NCBI GenBank assembly: GCA_009731375.1
Contig: BJOX01000347.1
Span: forward strand, 401,986 to 437,142
From: Paulinella micropora
Taxonomy: Eukaryota; Cercozoa; Imbricatea; Euglyphida
Reading direction: 5' to 3'
DNA length: 35,157 bases
Shown here: in pieces, positions 9,639 to 18,438 of the stretch
How the letters are laid out: each line of letters begins with the position of its first letter
Position numbering within the stretch: the first letter of the stretch is position 1
The notes under the pieces: model-generated
The model's input: the letters and a program-made list of their open reading frames with translations, nothing else
What the model was told of the DNA's origin: nothing
Databases searched by the model: none
Program-made: the position numbers and the translations under genes

Positions 9639-9860
9639 ACCAGCAACGCCTGGGCGTATAAATTAATTTATATCAGTATAAAAACATGAAAAATCACAGC
9701 TTCTAAAAGTTGCAGCTTACCTAAGCTTTGCTGATTTAGTAAGGTGACGGAAGATTACAGAGGCACTACAAGTCAGAAATGACATGAAATATATTTTGAC
9801 ATCTTATTGTACATACCAGGGGCATGCAAAGAGATAAGTAGAAAGAGCAGAACGGTTCTG
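9639..9860. other. Short divergent intergenic region
   Basis: Lies between the start of the minus-strand SAP gene and the plus-strand coding segment that begins near 9860. It is AT-rich, and I see no ORF I can support. A possible extra upstream exon of the SAP gene is hinted at by a good donor on the minus strand (AGCTTAG|GTAAGC, near 9718) and an acceptor (CGCCCAG, near 9652), but that reading frame has a stop just upstream. Confidence 0.35.
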
Positions 9861-9889
9861 AAGCACCAGATAGCAGCCTCCCACATACG

Positions 9890-10472
9890 TTGGGTCCGGC
9901 AGAGGGAAAACGACATTTGTCGACTTTTTCCCCGAATCAGTGGCAGAATTCAAGTCAAACGAGTTCCCGCTGCAAAAGCAATCCGAGAACTCAAGTTACG
10001 CCGACTCCAAGCATGAACCAAGGCAAACAAGCAATCGTCGAGCGCATCGACGCATTTCGCGTCGAGAGAGACGCCCAAGGGCAGCGAGTTTGATTGCAAG
10101 TCGACGGAAACCAACATTGGAAAAACTTGGCAAATCTCGTCACCTTCCAATATTGGGATTTCCCCGGTCCTCGGCCAGAGGCCAAGCCGTGGGGAAATAT
10201 TCCTGGAAACGTCATTCATAAGTACGTGCCTCAAGGCAACTATTTCGTAATAAATCCGAAAAAAGAGCTGTATGATGCAACGGTTGCAAACGAGAGGGGG
10301 CAAGACGTAGGGCTGCTTCCCCACCCCCGCCAACCCCTCCACCTCCTCCGCCCCCTGCTGCTCCCGTGCCGGCTGCTCGGCCTGCAACGAGATCTCCAAC
10401 GAAGCCGCCGCCTAATAAAAAGCAAAAGAAAACGGTCCAAAACAAGAACAAGAAAAACAAAAACAGCACAGC

Positions 10473-10490
<18 letters not shown>
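9890..10490 (+). pseudogene. Broken plus-strand coding segment, unknown protein with Pro-rich C terminus
   Basis: The frame reads MNQGKQAIVERIDAFRVERD, then reaches a TGA at 10091-10093. It continues in the same frame with LQVDGNQHWKNLANLVTFQY and NPKKELYDATVANERGQ. Past the G run at about 10295-10300 the sensible reading moves by one base into a Pro-rich stretch (10312-10400) followed by a Lys/Asn-rich tail (NKKQKKTVQNKNKKNKN) that runs into (CA)n. One in-frame stop and one frame change are therefore needed to keep one protein. No domain recognised. It may be a decayed gene, a gene with sequencing errors at the G run, or two exons with an unseen intron. Confidence 0.4.
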
Positions 10491-10508
<18 letters not shown>

Positions 10509-10590
10509 AACACACACACACACACACACACAATTACGCACACAAGTGTGTGTGTAATTGTGTGTGTGTGTGAGTGTTGTGTGTGTGTTT
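10472..10590. repeat. (CA)n/(TG)n inverted repeat
   Basis: A (CA)n tract containing CACACAATTACGCACACA is followed directly by AGTGTGTGTGTAATTGTGTG. The two arms are reverse complements, including the interrupting AATTAC/GTAATT, with the centre near 10545. Confidence 0.9.
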
Positions 10591-10597
10591 GTGTTGC

Positions 10598-10603
10598 TGT
10601 AGC

Positions 10604-10634
<31 letters not shown>

Positions 10635-10876
10635 GCTGCTGCTGCTGCTGCTGTTGCTGGTGTTGTGCTTGCGCTGTCGCTTGTGTTGTTGTTGCTGCTG
10701 CTGCCGCTGTTGTTGTTTTTGTTGTTGTTGTTGCTGTTGTTGCTGATGCTGTTGTTGCTGCTGCTGCTGTTGCTGCTACTGCTGTTCTTCTTCAACTCTT
10801 CTTCTTCTTCTTCTTCTGCTTCTGCTTCTTCTTCTTCTTCTTCTTCTCCTTCCCCCCCCCCCCCCCCCCCCCCCCC
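10598..10876. repeat. Triplet repeats (TTG/CTG)n then (TTC)n then C homopolymer
   Basis: Imperfect TTG and CTG triplets (10598-10790) give way to TTC triplets (10790-10850) and a C run that ends in a gap at 10877. The apparent Val/Ala/Leu-rich or Glu/Asn-rich ORFs here are translation products of low-complexity DNA. Confidence 0.95.
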
Positions 10877-11522
10877 NNNNNNNNNNNNNNNNNNNNNNNN
10901 NNNNNNNNNNNNNNNNNNNNNNNNNNNNNNNNNNNNNNNNNNNNNNNNNNNNNNNNNNNNNNNNNNNNNNNNNNNNNNNNNNNNNNNNNNNNNNNNNNNN
11001 NNNNNNNNNNNNNNNNNNNNNNNNNNNNNNNNNNNNNNNNNNNNNNNNNNNNNNNNNNNNNNNNNNNNNNNNNNNNNNNNNNNNNNNNNNNNNNNNNNNN
11101 NNNNNNNNNNNNNNNNNNNNNNNNNNNNNNNNNNNNNNNNNNNNNNNNNNNNNNNNNNNNNNNNNNNNNNNNNNNNNNNNNNNNNNNNNNNNNNNNNNNN
11201 NNNNNNNNNNNNNNNNNNNNNNNNNNNNNNNNNNNNNNNNNNNNNNNNNNNNNNNNNNNNNNNNNNNNNNNNNNNNNNNNNNNNNNNNNNNNNNNNNNNN
11301 NNNNNNNNNNNNNNNNNNNNNNNNNNNNNNNNNNNNNNNNNNNNNNNNNNNNNNNNNNNNNNNNNNNNNNNNNNNNNNNNNNNNNNNNNNNNNNNNNNNN
11401 NNNNNNNNNNNNNNNNNNNNNNNNNNNNNNNNNNNNNNNNNNNNNNNNNNNNNNNNNNNNNNNNNNNNNNNNNNNNNNNNNNNNNNNNNNNNNNNNNNNN
11501 NNNNNNNNNNNNNNNNNNNNNN
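10877..11522. other. Assembly gap, 646 N
   Basis: Run of N between a C homopolymer and a further triplet-repeat block. Nothing can be said about its content. Confidence 0.95.
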
Positions 11523-11534
11523 CCCTCCATCCTC

Positions 11535-11768
11535 CTCCACCTTCTCTTGTTGTTGCTGCTGTTGTTGTTGCTATTGCTATTGCTGTTGTTGCTGCTGCTG
11601 TTGCTGTTGTTGTTGTTGTTGTTGCTGCTGCTGCTGCTATCGTTGTTATGTTGTTGCTGTGCTTCTGCTGCTGTTGCTGCTACTGTTGCTGCTGTTGCTG
11701 TTGCTGCTGCTCTTATTTTTATTGTTGCTGCTGCTTTTGTTGCTGTTGTTGCTATTGCTGTTGATGTT
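11535..11768. repeat. (TTG/CTG)n triplet repeat, right side of gap
   Basis: Imperfect TTG, CTG and occasional CTA triplets continue the repeat seen left of the gap, so the gap probably lies inside one triplet-repeat region. The minus strand would be Gln-rich (CAA/CAG) but contains stops such as TAG. Confidence 0.9.
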
Positions 11769-11879
11769 CGCTCCGCTCCTGACCGAAGGCGGCAGCAAGA
11801 AAAAAATCACGTCGCAGCAAGCGCGCCTCGCGGGAGGTTGTCAATGAAGAAAAAGCTGGGTATTTATTAAATTTTTTTA

Positions 11880-12450
11880 ATACATGCATGTTATTTGAAG
11901 TGAGCATTACATAAACGCTGCCATTTTTTTTTCTGCTTCGCGTGGAACGTTTAAAAATGCTTTTTTTATTTTTTGCTTGTTTTTCAATTAGTTTTGGACT
12001 TAGTTTTTTTTTATTTGTGTTTTTTTAATGTGAACTAAGGGTAAATGCTGCCATTTTTTTTTTTTTTTTTTTTGCTTCGCGTAGTTTGAAAGTACTATTT
12101 TTATTTTTTGTTTATTTTTCGTGTGGTTTTGGACTTTCAAATTTTTTCCTGGGTTTGGTGATGTAAGCTACATCTAAATGCTGTCATTTTTTTTCCTGGT
12201 TGCGTTGATGTGAGCTATATGTAAGTGCTGTCATTTTTTTTCCCCTTGTCGAGTTGATGTGAGCTATTTATTACCTAAATGATGTTATTTTTTTCTTGGT
12301 TTTGTTGATGTCAGCTATATCTAAGTGTCGCTATTTTCTTTTCTGGTTGCGTTGATGTGAGCTATACATAAACGCTGCAATTTTTTCTGTTTCGTGTGGA
12401 GCTGTACATATACTTAAACGCTGCTATTTTTCTTTCTGCTTCTTTCTATT
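11880..12450. repeat. T-rich degenerate satellite, about 44-55 bp units in its right half
   Basis: A motif of the form GCTGYCATTTTTTTT recurs at about 11913, 12047, 12179, 12227, 12282, 12327, 12375 and 12419. From 12179 onward the spacing is 44-55 bp, with a shared GTTGATGTGAGCTATAT segment between T runs. The left units are longer (about 130 bp). It ends 30 bp before the start of the gene at 12480 and may contain its promoter. Confidence 0.8.
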
Positions 12451-12479
12451 TTATATATTTATGTGTTGAAAGGGACGCG

Positions 12480-14509
12480 ATGGAGGCGCAGGGCAACATG
12501 GACGGGGGCGACCTAAGGTAATATTGCTAATGTGAGTCACATGCGCAAAATTTGATGGATGTATCGTTAGCCGACAGAAAGAAAAGGAGCAAACTGAGGA
12601 GGACCGGAAGGAGTTGCTCCAGACACTGCAGGGAATCAAGAACGTGTCAGCCGCTGCTAGGGCCGGGTTTACTTGAGCAGGAAAGAGTTCTGCCGGTGGG
12701 CGAGGGTGCGGGAGGTGACGGCGAGAACCCGATGGAGGAGAATGCACTAGATCAAGATGACAAGAACGCGATCCAGACTGACAGCAAGGCTGCGAATGCA
12801 ACCAAGAGCCCCAAGGGCAGCGAGGCTGAAAAGAACAGCAAGGACAAGAAGGCTGGAACGCGGAGTGGCATGTTTGGTCGCGAGCTACCCTACATTAGCG
12901 AATCGGGGGTGTTGCTTGATTCCTTGTTGCACTGGAAAGTGCCAAACACTAAGCGTTTTTACTGTAAATTTCCGCCCAAGGCTAAGCAAGAGGATAAAGA
13001 AGAAATTATGATGGGGTATGCACATGCGATTCTGTATCTGTATTATATTAGGTGCTGTGATAGGACTGTCTTGGCGTACATGAATCCGACTACTTCCGCT
13101 TTGGATTACTTCGCCCTGCTGAGTCAGCAGTACTGAAGCGACCTTGGGCTCCACCTAACGGTAAAAGCTCGAATAAATCTAAAAATAATTGTTGTTTGCT
13201 GTACCTTAGTCCTTGGATTGCTACGTGACGACCCTGTGGGCAGGAGGGGAAAGATTCATCTGCGTTGGGTAGTATTTCTTTGCTGTGTGTTCTGAATTGA
13301 ATATGTGTTTGCTGCACCTCAGACCTGGCCGTTAGCTGACGAAGGGTAAAGGGCCTGACATTTCCTTTACCCTGGGTGAGCGTGCGATACTATGTGTGAG
13401 GGAGAACCCCCCAGGCGCAGACGGCAAGCGGTCTTTTGACCTTGTCTTCTGCCTTGAGGCAGATGTAGATCCAGTAGCAACAAAGCGAGACTGGAAAGAT
13501 CATCTGGGAGCACTGAAAGATGAATTCATCAATGAATTCATTAATCCACTCTTGGCGCCGCATGTTTTTGCGGCAAACCATGCTTGGCCTGAAGCTGTAC
13601 CCCTTCCGAAGATTGTGCATATCAGGGGCCATCCCGCTGGGAGTCCACCTATTTCCCCTGCGCGCGCGGTCGTTGCTGGCGATAATGGCAGCGCATCTCA
13701 GGCGACATCGTCACTACCATCCAGGTATTACCAAGTGTAGTTTGATAGCGAAACAACTCACACATATCTATTTTTGCAGCAACAGCAGACCCAGGCGATC
13801 TACTACTCTGCCTAAGTGGGAGTGGGGGATATTGGATCTGCGTACAGTGGTGGGGGACGCTGACCCTGAGTTAGGTTCAGATTTTTTCAAGGTGTATGCG
13901 AAGCCAATCAACGGCGGTAAGCTAGGAGATGACACTCATTGGGACAGAGAGTCTCCGTTTGAACGGATGGGCCGGTGATCAGAATCCTCGCCTGGAGTTT
14001 GCTGGAGAGATAGTTGACGAGGCGACAGATCCTGACTCAGAAAACTACAAGATCATCGCAGCAAACCCAGGTCTGTATTCTATCAGCCTGGGTAGGAAAA
14101 TCTGGCGAATGACTATGTCCCATCGCGCAAAGCTACTGGATGGGACGGCGCCTGCATCACAGGCGGGAGGGATGGTTGATCACGCTGCAGAGTTTTGCGG
14201 GGAAAATATGGTTTGGGTTGTGCCCAATAAGCGCGAGGGCGGGAAGTTTCCGATCCCGCAGCTGACCACTACCTTTCGCATTGGGCAGTTTCCACTTTTT
14301 GATTACGGAGCTAAGTACTGGGCTAATCATCCTGCTGGCAAGAAGCCTGGAAGGATCCCAGTAGTGTTGAATGCGGAACAAACATTCTCTTTTTGTTTTG
14401 CGTACTCATATGGCTGTTTTTGCAGGAAGGGAAGCTTCTTTGGAGGGACACTGCGCCTCCAGCGCCTCTGGCGAAGGTATCCAAGCATGCTACTACGGGT
14501 CCAGCTTCG
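12480..14509 (+). CDS. Multi-exon gene of unknown function
   Basis: Proposed exons are 12480-12517 (ATG, MEAQGNMDGGDL), 12571-about 13136 or 13160, 13336-13724, 13790-14360 and 14426-14509; it may continue downstream. Visible junctions are AG|GTAATA...CGTTAG|CCGACAG, CCAG|GTATTA...TTTGCAG|CAACAG, and CCCA|GTAGTG...TTTGCAG|GAAGGG. Introns are 53, 65 and 65 bp and phases agree. The protein starts with a charged coiled-coil-like part (KEKEQTEEDRKELLQTLQG). Later parts read RELPYISESGVLLDSLLHW, WEWGILDLRTVVGDADPEL and LGRKIWRMTMSHRAKLLDG. I recognise no domain. Frame changes occur at the G-rich site near 12660-12667 and near 13917-13970. The latter could be a 31-nt intron (GTAAGC...GACAG, 13917-13947) with correct phase. 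The exon 2 to exon 3 link is uncertain: exon 2 has a TGA at 13134, although a donor-like AACG|GTAAAA follows at 13160. The final donor TCG|GTAAGC leads into a SINE-filled intron. Confidence 0.55.
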
Positions 14510-14523
14510 GTAAGCATTATATT

Positions 14524-14617
14524 TATGTTCAATGAAAATACTGGTGGCACCGACGGGAATCGAACTGGCGACAGGGCCCAGATGGTAGAACTTGACCACT
14601 GGGCTATCACGGTGTCC
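14524..14617 (-). mobile_element. SINE, tRNA-related head fragment
   Basis: On the minus strand the sequence begins GGACACCGTGATAGCCCAGTGG (A-box-like TAGCCCAGTGG) and continues to GCCAGTTCGATTCCCGTC (B-box-like GTTCGATTCC), then GGTGCCACCAGTATTTTC. This is the pol III promoter head of a tRNA-derived SINE. Only the start of the body is present. It sits in the intron that begins at 14510 and is preceded, on its own strand, by (TTA)n. Confidence 0.8.
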
Positions 14618-14681
<64 letters not shown>

Positions 14682-14705
14682 GTAATAGTAATAATAATAG
14701 TAATA
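14618..14705. repeat. (AAT)n microsatellite
   Basis: About 25 AAT units with a few AGT interruptions, directly abutting the SINE head. Confidence 0.95.
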
Positions 14706-14721
14706 CTATATCTGAGGCGTA

Positions 14722-14873
14722 CTGATGCAGCTAATGGCATATCCTCAAAGGACATAAGCCTCCAATACCCTTGTTCGAGGTCCTCCACCCCCCCGTGTCA
14801 GTCTCTCGCCTGATGATCGGGGCCACCGATGGAGCTCCTGAGGGCAAGACTGCACTAAGCCGAGGTTATTCCG
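14722..14873 (-). mobile_element. SINE-like repeat, second subfamily
   Basis: Unique-looking sequence bracketed by (AAT)n on both sides. Its right end TGAGGGCAAGACTGCACTAAG followed by GAGGTTATTCCGCA recurs at the right edge of the window (35119-35157), so it is a dispersed repeat. The flanking (AAT)n tails match the arrangement of the other SINEs here. Confidence 0.6.
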
Positions 14874-14874
14874 C

Positions 14875-14932
<58 letters not shown>

Positions 14933-15041
14933 GTCATGGTGGTGATGAATCAGGCGATGATGATGATGATGATGAATCAGGCGATGATGATGATGATGAT
15001 GATATAATAATGATGATGATGATAATAGTAATAAAAATAAA

Positions 15042-15072
<31 letters not shown>

Positions 15073-15091
15073 CTACTACTACTACTACTAC

Positions 15092-15133
<42 letters not shown>
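14874..15133. repeat. Composite (AAT)n / (ATG)n / (ACT)n microsatellite
   Basis: A long AAT run, then ATG/GATGAATCAGGC units (two copies of a GATGAATCAGGCGATG motif), then AAT, TACT and AAT runs. It separates two SINE-family repeats. Confidence 0.95.
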
Positions 15134-15135
<2 letters not shown>

Positions 15136-15363
15136 GTGCTTCTCTGTCAATGGCTGATGCATTTCTGCACATGCGCCTCCATCGTCTCACCCGTGAGGGG
15201 AGTACGAAGAATTGACGATAAGCTCTAATGACACCCCCGCAAGGGCAGTTCCAACACTTCCAGACGGGCCGGTATGTTCAATGAAAATACTGGTCCAGAA
15301 ATAGACCGGTATGTTCAATGAAAATACTGGTGGCACCGACGGGAATCGAACTGGCGACAGGGC
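15134..15363 (-). mobile_element. SINE, near-complete copy cut by a gap
   Basis: The body from GCTTCTCTGTCAATGG to the TTCGATTCCCGTCGGTGCC part of the tRNA-related head is present in minus orientation. The first part of the head falls in the gap at 15364-15444. It carries an internal duplication of TTCAATGAAAATACTGG. Over their shared length this copy and the one at 15923-16191 differ at one visible position (AAGCTCTAATG against AAGCTGTAATG). Confidence 0.85.
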
Positions 15364-15444
15364 NNNNNNNNNNNNNNNNNNNNNNNNNNNNNNNNNNNNN
15401 NNNNNNNNNNNNNNNNNNNNNNNNNNNNNNNNNNNNNNNNNNNN
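15364..15444. other. Assembly gap, 81 N
   Basis: The run of N replaces the start of the SINE head and is followed by an (AT)n tract (15445-15470). Near-identical SINE copies a few hundred bases away may have caused the break. Confidence 0.95.
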
Positions 15445-15473
15445 ATATATGTATATATATATATATATATTGA

Positions 15474-15831
15474 TCTGTCATGGCTGAGCCCGAGGGCCAT
15501 GCGCCTCCATCCCTCGACCCAACAGGGACTACAGTGAGTATGTTGGGGAGGGAAGAGTGACTCTAACCATCCTGCATAGAAGGCCCCAAAAGGAAGTCCC
15601 TACTACCCGCACAGTGTCGGGTACCTTGCAGGAAATCAACTACAAATGATTGATCTTCCCCGCGTGAGAGCTCCACGAGACTGGGTAGGTCCCGCATGGA
15701 GGTACTCACAGGGGTAGCAGACATTTCATGCGGTCTGCCAGCGCATGAGGACGTTTTGTGGTAAGTATCTGGGACGCCTCGAAACCCGTCACCACCCCTA
15801 GATCGCGGAATGTAAATACCCCTTTGATCCC

Positions 15832-15834
<3 letters not shown>
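15474..15834 (-). mobile_element. SINE-like repeat, third subfamily
   Basis: This segment lies between an (AT)n tract and (AAT)n. Near its left end it reads CATGGCTGAGCCCGAGGGCCATGCGCCTCCA. That resembles the 3' body end of the main SINE (CAATGGCTGATGC...CACATGCGCCTCCA) and a segment near 34780 in opposite orientation. It probably shares a 3' module with the other SINEs. I see no coding sequence. Confidence 0.5.
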
Positions 15835-15875
<41 letters not shown>

Positions 15876-15889
15876 TGATGATGATGATG

Positions 15890-15922
<33 letters not shown>

Positions 15923-16191
15923 GTTGCTTCTCTGTCAATGGCTGATGCATTTCTGCACATGCGCCTCCATCGTCTCACCCGTGAGGGGAGTACGAAGAAT
16001 TGACGATAAGCTGTAATGACACCCCCGCAAGGGCAGTTCCAACACTTCCAGACGGGCCGGTATGTTCAATGAAAATACTGGTCCAGAAATAGACCGGTAT
16101 GTTCAATGAAAATACTGGTGGCACCGACGGGAATCGAACTGGCGACAGGGCCCAGATGGTAGAACTTGACCACTGGGCTATCACGGTGTCC
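15923..16191 (-). mobile_element. SINE, full-length reference copy
   Basis: In minus orientation the order is: (TTA)n upstream; tRNA-related head from GGACACCGTG with A-box-like TAGCCCAGTGG and B-box-like GTTCGATTCC; body with two copies of ACCAGTATTTTCATTGAACATA separated by a short spacer; then GGAAGTGTTGGAACTGCC, CTTCGTACTCCCCTCACGGG and GATGGAGGCGCATGTGCAG; and the 3' end CAATTGACAGAGAAGC-like sequence followed by (TTA)n. Length is about 269 bp without the tail. It has no protein-coding capacity and would depend on a LINE for movement. Confidence 0.85.
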
Positions 16192-16192
16192 A

Positions 16193-16254
<62 letters not shown>

Positions 16255-16280
16255 TGATTAATAATAATAATTATAAACCT
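16192..16280. repeat. (AAT)n microsatellite
   Basis: About 24 AAT units then GATGATTAATAATAATAATTAT. It lies directly upstream of the SINE head on the minus strand. Together with the AAT/ATG tract at 15832-15922, the SINE is bracketed by triplet repeats on both sides. Confidence 0.95.
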
Positions 16281-16840
16281 CTTAAAAGGTGAACATAAAA
16301 ATTGTGTATATTTAAGTGTACGCAAATGAATTAAGGTATATAGTAACGCTTTTGTGCCTGGTTCAGGTATGTAGCAGCCGCATCTACTGCAGAAAAGTGC
16401 GTTCAGGCAGTGACCGGACAAACATCAAGGTCATGACAAGACAAACACCTAAATTGTTTTTACATTTGTCTTCTAAGTCAGTGCCCAAGCGATAGCTCCT
16501 TAGAAAGCTAACAGTGTAAAGAAAGGAAATGCAATCCGAATATTTAAAGCAATGTGCGCACGAGGCTTTTAAAGTATGGAAACTCATTTCATTCGCTTGG
16601 CGCAATCCTCTTAAATAGTATTCTGTGTCGTCTGAGTCTGTATCTGTTTGCGTGTGATTAAATGCCGTGGTGTTAGTGAATGATAAACCTCTTTTGCTTG
16701 CCTTCATGAACGTTTTCACCTTTACCACATTTTTGTCAGGCAGTCATACTCTCACGATTTATTTGTCTTAGAACTCACGCTTTCGTCTAATCATGGGAAC
16801 AGTTTATTTGATTTCAATCATTTGCTTCTTGTTTTTTGTG
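16281..16840. other. Non-coding interval, probably intron
   Basis: AT-rich sequence without a supported gene. A minus-strand ORF of 114 codons at 16384-16728 has no recognisable features and I do not call it. If the gene at 12480-14509 continues, this is part of its long last intron. Confidence 0.4.
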
Positions 16841-16844
16841 CAGT

Positions 16845-16967
16845 TACGTTACTCCTAAAATCACGTGCGAACCTGCGACGTGTGACAACGGCGTGGTTGC
16901 CAGGGCTCTTCCGGCAGGCGGGCAGCTCGAGGCTTGTCCGGTCTGCATACAATCCAGGCATTCCTAA
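16845..16967 (+). CDS. Possible Cys-rich terminal exon
   Basis: After a strong acceptor (TTGTTTTTTGTGCAG) the sequence reads YVTPKITCEPATCDNGVVA and GGQLEACPVCIQSRHS before a TAA. Four Cys in a short exon with local GC far above its flanks look like coding sequence. It could be the last exon of the gene starting at 12480, but the phase does not match the exon ending at 14509 (phase 0 against phase 2), so another exon would be needed between them. Confidence 0.35.
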   Translation, partial: YVTPKITCEPATCDNGVVARALPAGGQLEACPVCIQSRHS

Positions 16968-17464
16968 TCAATGCGCGCCTGCCTGGAGTAAGATTACATT
17001 GTGTCAGTTTGTACATCTGCTGGTTTGGGGCGTGATTTCTATTTTTATTTATGAATTTATCATCAGTCCTGCTATATGTCCAGAACCATGGACAATGGAC
17101 CGACAAACCTTCTAGCTGTGTGCTCAAGTGCTCACTTGGCCATGCTCTCGTTGCAAGAACGACAGGTTTGTGAAACAAAAACTTTACATTTTCGCCCCTT
17201 TCCTCTCTCCCTCTTATACATTTCTCTGACAAATCTCGCATTTTTTCATATGGATTTTCTTCTTAAATTGAACATTACGACATCCAGAACCAAGCACAAT
17301 GAACCCGCAAGGGGCGATAAGATTTTCATAAATTCTCGAAATATGAGGCTTAATTCTCGGCATATGCTTTGCAAGCGATAGCTTCGCAATCTTTTACACA
17401 CATCCACATTTTATTATTTAATATTTAAACATTTTTTATTTATTATAATATATACGACATACAA

Positions 17465-17884
17465 ATGACCGACACACCCGCACCAATGACCCCCGAGCAC
17501 CCAATCATCCACATCGAGATTATCAACACAACCGACCCCCAAGTCATAACACAAAGACTGCGGGAATTACGCCAACAATACAGAGCCCAAGGTATCAACA
17601 CAAGGATCCAAGCACGGAGACGGCCCAAATATAACGATTATCGGCTTTATGTGCGACAATTTGAACCCCCCGACCCAGAACTCAGGCGAGCAATTTCAAA
17701 GAGACCGCGGAAATCATACGCCCAGAGAATGAAGCCAACGACCCGCAAGCTTTACGGAGCTTATAAGACAACATACAACCGAAAAATCGCACTCATAAAC
17801 GAACTCATTGAAAAATATAACATCAACCCACAAGCCAAAGAGGACATTCTCAAATTAACGGCAAGAGTTGCACGATGCCATTAA
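17465..17884 (+). CDS. Small basic protein of the AT-rich element, unknown function
   Basis: ATG-initiated ORF of 139 codons ending in TAA. The N terminus is Pro/Thr-rich. From residue 35 on it is strongly basic (RIQARRRPKYNDYRLYVRQF, RPRKSYAQRMKPTTRKLYGA), and it ends in a predicted helical segment (ALINELIEKYNINPQAKEDI). This is consistent with a nucleic-acid-binding or virion protein, but I recognise no family. It lies about 550 bp upstream of the primase-helicase gene on the same strand and shares its AT-rich codon use. It is followed by two copies of TAATCCTTAAA. Confidence 0.6.
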   Translation: MTDTPAPMTPEHPIIHIEIINTTDPQVITQRLRELRQQYRAQGINTRIQARRRPKYNDYRLYVRQFEPPDPELRRAISKRPRKSYAQRMKPTTRKLYGAYKTTYNRKIALINELIEKYNINPQAKEDILKLTARVARCH

Positions 17885-18438
17885 TCCTTAAATAATCCTT
17901 AAATAATACGAAAATAATCCTTTTTAAAATCAAAATGAACCAATGAGGACATACCCGAGGAACAACGAAATAAGCCAAAAAAAGGGGACAAATTATCTGG
18001 CCATTTAGATCTAATAAGAAAAGAGGATAAAAGGGACGGGTGAATTGATATTAAACGAACAAACGGAGCCGATTGGAGCAGAGGCAAAAGTAAAAGGTGA
18101 ATTGATATCAAATGAACAAACGGAGCCGATTGGAGAGGCGAGCAGATGACAAAATGAAAAAGATAAGACAGAGCCGAGCCGAGTGAGCCGAGTAGACAAA
18201 GCACTGACAAAACACTGACAACCCAACAACAACCCAATAACCCTTGACTGGCTAAAATATCCCCTTCTTATCCCGTTTGATGCTGTGAGCTGTCTGTCTT
18301 AATATGTTTGTTTATCTTTGAATTTGTAATTTATAATTAATTATTTTATTTTAAAGAATATATAATACGCAATATATAAAGCTGAGATGATTAAAATCGC
18401 GACTTCGTTATCCGATACAACATACACCCCGCTGACCG
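17885..18438. promoter_or_regulatory. Intergenic region with iteron-like direct repeats, candidate replication origin
   Basis: It contains two 39-bp direct repeats at 18040-18078 and 18097-18135 (GTGAATTGATAT then GAACAAACGGAGCC and GATTGGAG; two mismatches). A GAGCCGAGCCGAGTGAGCCGAG cluster follows near 18170-18192, then two copies of ACACTGACAA-like sequence, and an AT-rich stretch leads to the helicase gene. Direct repeats beside an AT-rich stretch, next to a helicase of the origin-binding type, are typical of replication origins. That role is inference. Confidence 0.4.

Noticed and set aside
10091-10093. Selenocysteine or recoded UGA in the coding segment at 9890-10490
   Set aside because: The same segment has a further frame change, and no SECIS-like structure was evident by eye.
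9950-10399. 149-codon minus-strand ORF
   Set aside because: It is antisense to a plus-strand segment with better coding character (HWKNLANLVTFQYWDF and a Pro-rich stretch).
10412-11870. Long ORFs of up to 440 codons on both strands
   Set aside because: They span the 646-N gap and consist of translated dinucleotide and triplet repeats; no independent coding evidence.
14527-14617. tRNA gene in the SINE heads
   Set aside because: A- and B-box-like sequences are present but the anticodon arm does not pair well, and the same unit recurs joined to a SINE body.
16384-16728. 114-codon minus-strand ORF
   Set aside because: No motif, no clear codon bias, and no splice or context support; probably chance in intron-like DNA.
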